Source of the DNA: Serinus canaria
Lineage: Eukaryota; Chordata; Aves; Passeriformes; Fringillidae
Direction: 5' to 3'
Assembly (NCBI RefSeq): GCF_022539315.1
Contig: NC_066326.1
Location: forward strand, 16,198,601 to 16,262,600
DNA length: 64,000 nucleotides
Each line of letters opens with the position of its first letter. Position 1 is the first letter of the stretch. Of the stretch, positions 63,146-64,000 are shown piece by piece. The notes beneath the pieces were generated by a model. The model ran no database searches. It saw nothing but the letters and a program-made list of their open reading frames with translations, and was not told where the DNA came from. Made by a program: the position numbers and the translations under genes.

Positions 63146-64000
63146 ACCCTCCACCATTCCTGCCCCACGGCCTTTCTGGAGCAGAGCTGCCTAGAGAGAC
63201 ACTGCATACAGAGTTACACAGGATGGGGGAAGTGGCCAGAGTTTTCATTTGATATTAGAGTAAAATCCTTAAACTTGTCCCAACTAGCAGCACAACCCAA
63301 ATCTGAATTGTGCCTTGGTGAAGCCTTTAGCAGAACTATGCACGGCATTAATGAGAATTTTCTCAGCTCCTCATTGCTGCTGAGTGTATCTTGATCCAGA
63401 AATAGTCCTATTGAAAGGAGTGAAATTACCTCCAGAATGTAGTGCTGTTCAAAATGAAAATGAGTATTTCCTTCTCAAAATGGTCTTACTCAATTGTTAG
63501 TATCTTTCAATATAGTCTGCAATATTAGAAAAAAAATCCTTTGACACATCTCTCACTTCTTTTTTCTTTCTATTCCAATAGCAGGAATAGCCTATGAATT
63601 GCAAGGCACACTTTTAACAATAGAGATTTCCTGATCGGTTTTCTAGTTTAGCTTCCTTTCCCTGCCTCTGCCCTCTAATTCCCCTGCATATTTGGGTCTC
63701 AGGGTCACCAGGTGTCTGGAGATTAGTCTGATGTTTGTATTTTGCAGATCATGATTTAGAATTGAAGATTTACCAGTCTGCCCTCCTCAGACAATAGATT
63801 GTAGTATAACTGCATGGGAGCTAAGTTAACAACCAGAAGGAGAGACTATTGATTTATTTGAAGTTCATAGCATGCAGTTGCATTCAAAGACTGGCATTTT
63901 GTCAGCCAGAGCAGGTGGCTTCTTGATGGGACAAAAAAAGCTCACATTAAAATTTGAAATTTTACTGTACCTTGTAGAGAAAATAGAAATACTGTTTTGT

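Larger units (their letters stand above)
1..64000 (+). other. DOCK3: DOCK3 gene, internal segment (ten exons and flanking introns)
   Basis: Ten exons spread over 55 kb splice into one 354-codon open frame that reads as the N-terminal part of a DOCK-B guanine nucleotide exchange factor. DOCK3 (MOCA, presenilin-binding protein) is known as a brain-enriched cytoplasmic/membrane protein that activates Rac1 and works with ELMO and WAVE in axon growth. DOCK3 is preferred over its paralogue DOCK4 because exon A reads DLFYKLRHVMNELIDLRRQ and exon B reads GLDLVPRKDFEVVDSDQIS, whereas DOCK4 as I recall it differs at many of these positions; DOCK1/2/5 are much further away. The SH3-coding exons and the start codon lie upstream, and most of DHR-1 and all of DHR-2 downstream, so both gene ends are outside the window. 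The identification is from memory of the family, without an alignment. Confidence 0.93.
61483..64000 (+). other. DOCK3: 5' part of the DOCK3 intron after exon J
   Basis: It begins with a consensus GTAAGT donor in phase 0. The next DHR-1 exon is not found before the window ends. A sense CR1 3' tail (62690-62868) and a small tandem duplication (63103-63145) are the only recognised elements. Confidence 0.85.

Noticed and set aside
63735..63775. Possible next DOCK3 exon after TTTGTATTTTGCAG
   Set aside because: The sequence after the acceptor meets a TAG almost at once and does not resemble the expected continuation of DHR-1.
1..64000. CRISPR array, tRNA, rRNA or phage/plasmid system
   Set aside because: No regularly spaced direct repeats, cloverleaf-like A/B boxes or prokaryotic gene layout were seen.

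Overview
This window looks like nuclear DNA from a bird, probably a songbird or other neoavian. Evidence: coding exons are short and separated by kilobase-scale GT-AG introns; the interspersed repeats are mostly CR1 LINEs plus short solo LTRs of endogenous retroviruses; no SINE-type repeats were recognised. Species cannot be fixed from the sequence alone.

The whole window lies inside one gene on the + strand, recognised as DOCK3 (MOCA), a neuronal Rac1 exchange factor of the DOCK-B group. Ten consecutive exons can be placed to the base: 6117-6265, 13976-14060, 21940-21981, 23764-23918, 38781-38862, 43263-43323, 45324-45471, 50030-50118, 52190-52315 and 61358-61482. They sum to 1062 nt (354 codons) with no stop, every junction is GT-AG, and the phases chain perfectly (2,0,0,2,0,1,2,1,1,0). 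They encode roughly residues 106-459: the helical region after the N-terminal SH3 domain (missing, upstream) and the first ~41 residues of the C2-like DHR-1 domain. The rest of DHR-1 and the catalytic DHR-2 lie downstream. Exon letters A-J are local labels.

Layout: 1-6116 is the end of an upstream intron holding a CR1 tail, an older LTR-like GC-rich block and a sharply bounded young solo LTR (2321-2800). 6266-13975 is a plain intron. 14061-21939 holds a second sharply bounded solo LTR (16588-16883) and a run of CR1 fossils. 21982-23763 and 23919-38780 carry more CR1. 43324-45323 contains an LTR piece ending close to exon G. The remaining introns are largely unremarkable, with one sense CR1 tail near 62.7 kb.

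No tRNA, rRNA, CRISPR array, bacterial-type operon or second gene was found. Long open frames outside the exons are chance frames or repeat-derived. The most interesting signals are the two solo LTRs with exact target duplications (one carries CCAAT/TATA boxes and makes a consensus splice donor at its junction, in sense with DOCK3), the frame-neutral 42-nt exon, and the ~120-nt polypyrimidine tract before exon A. I did not find a new multi-gene system.
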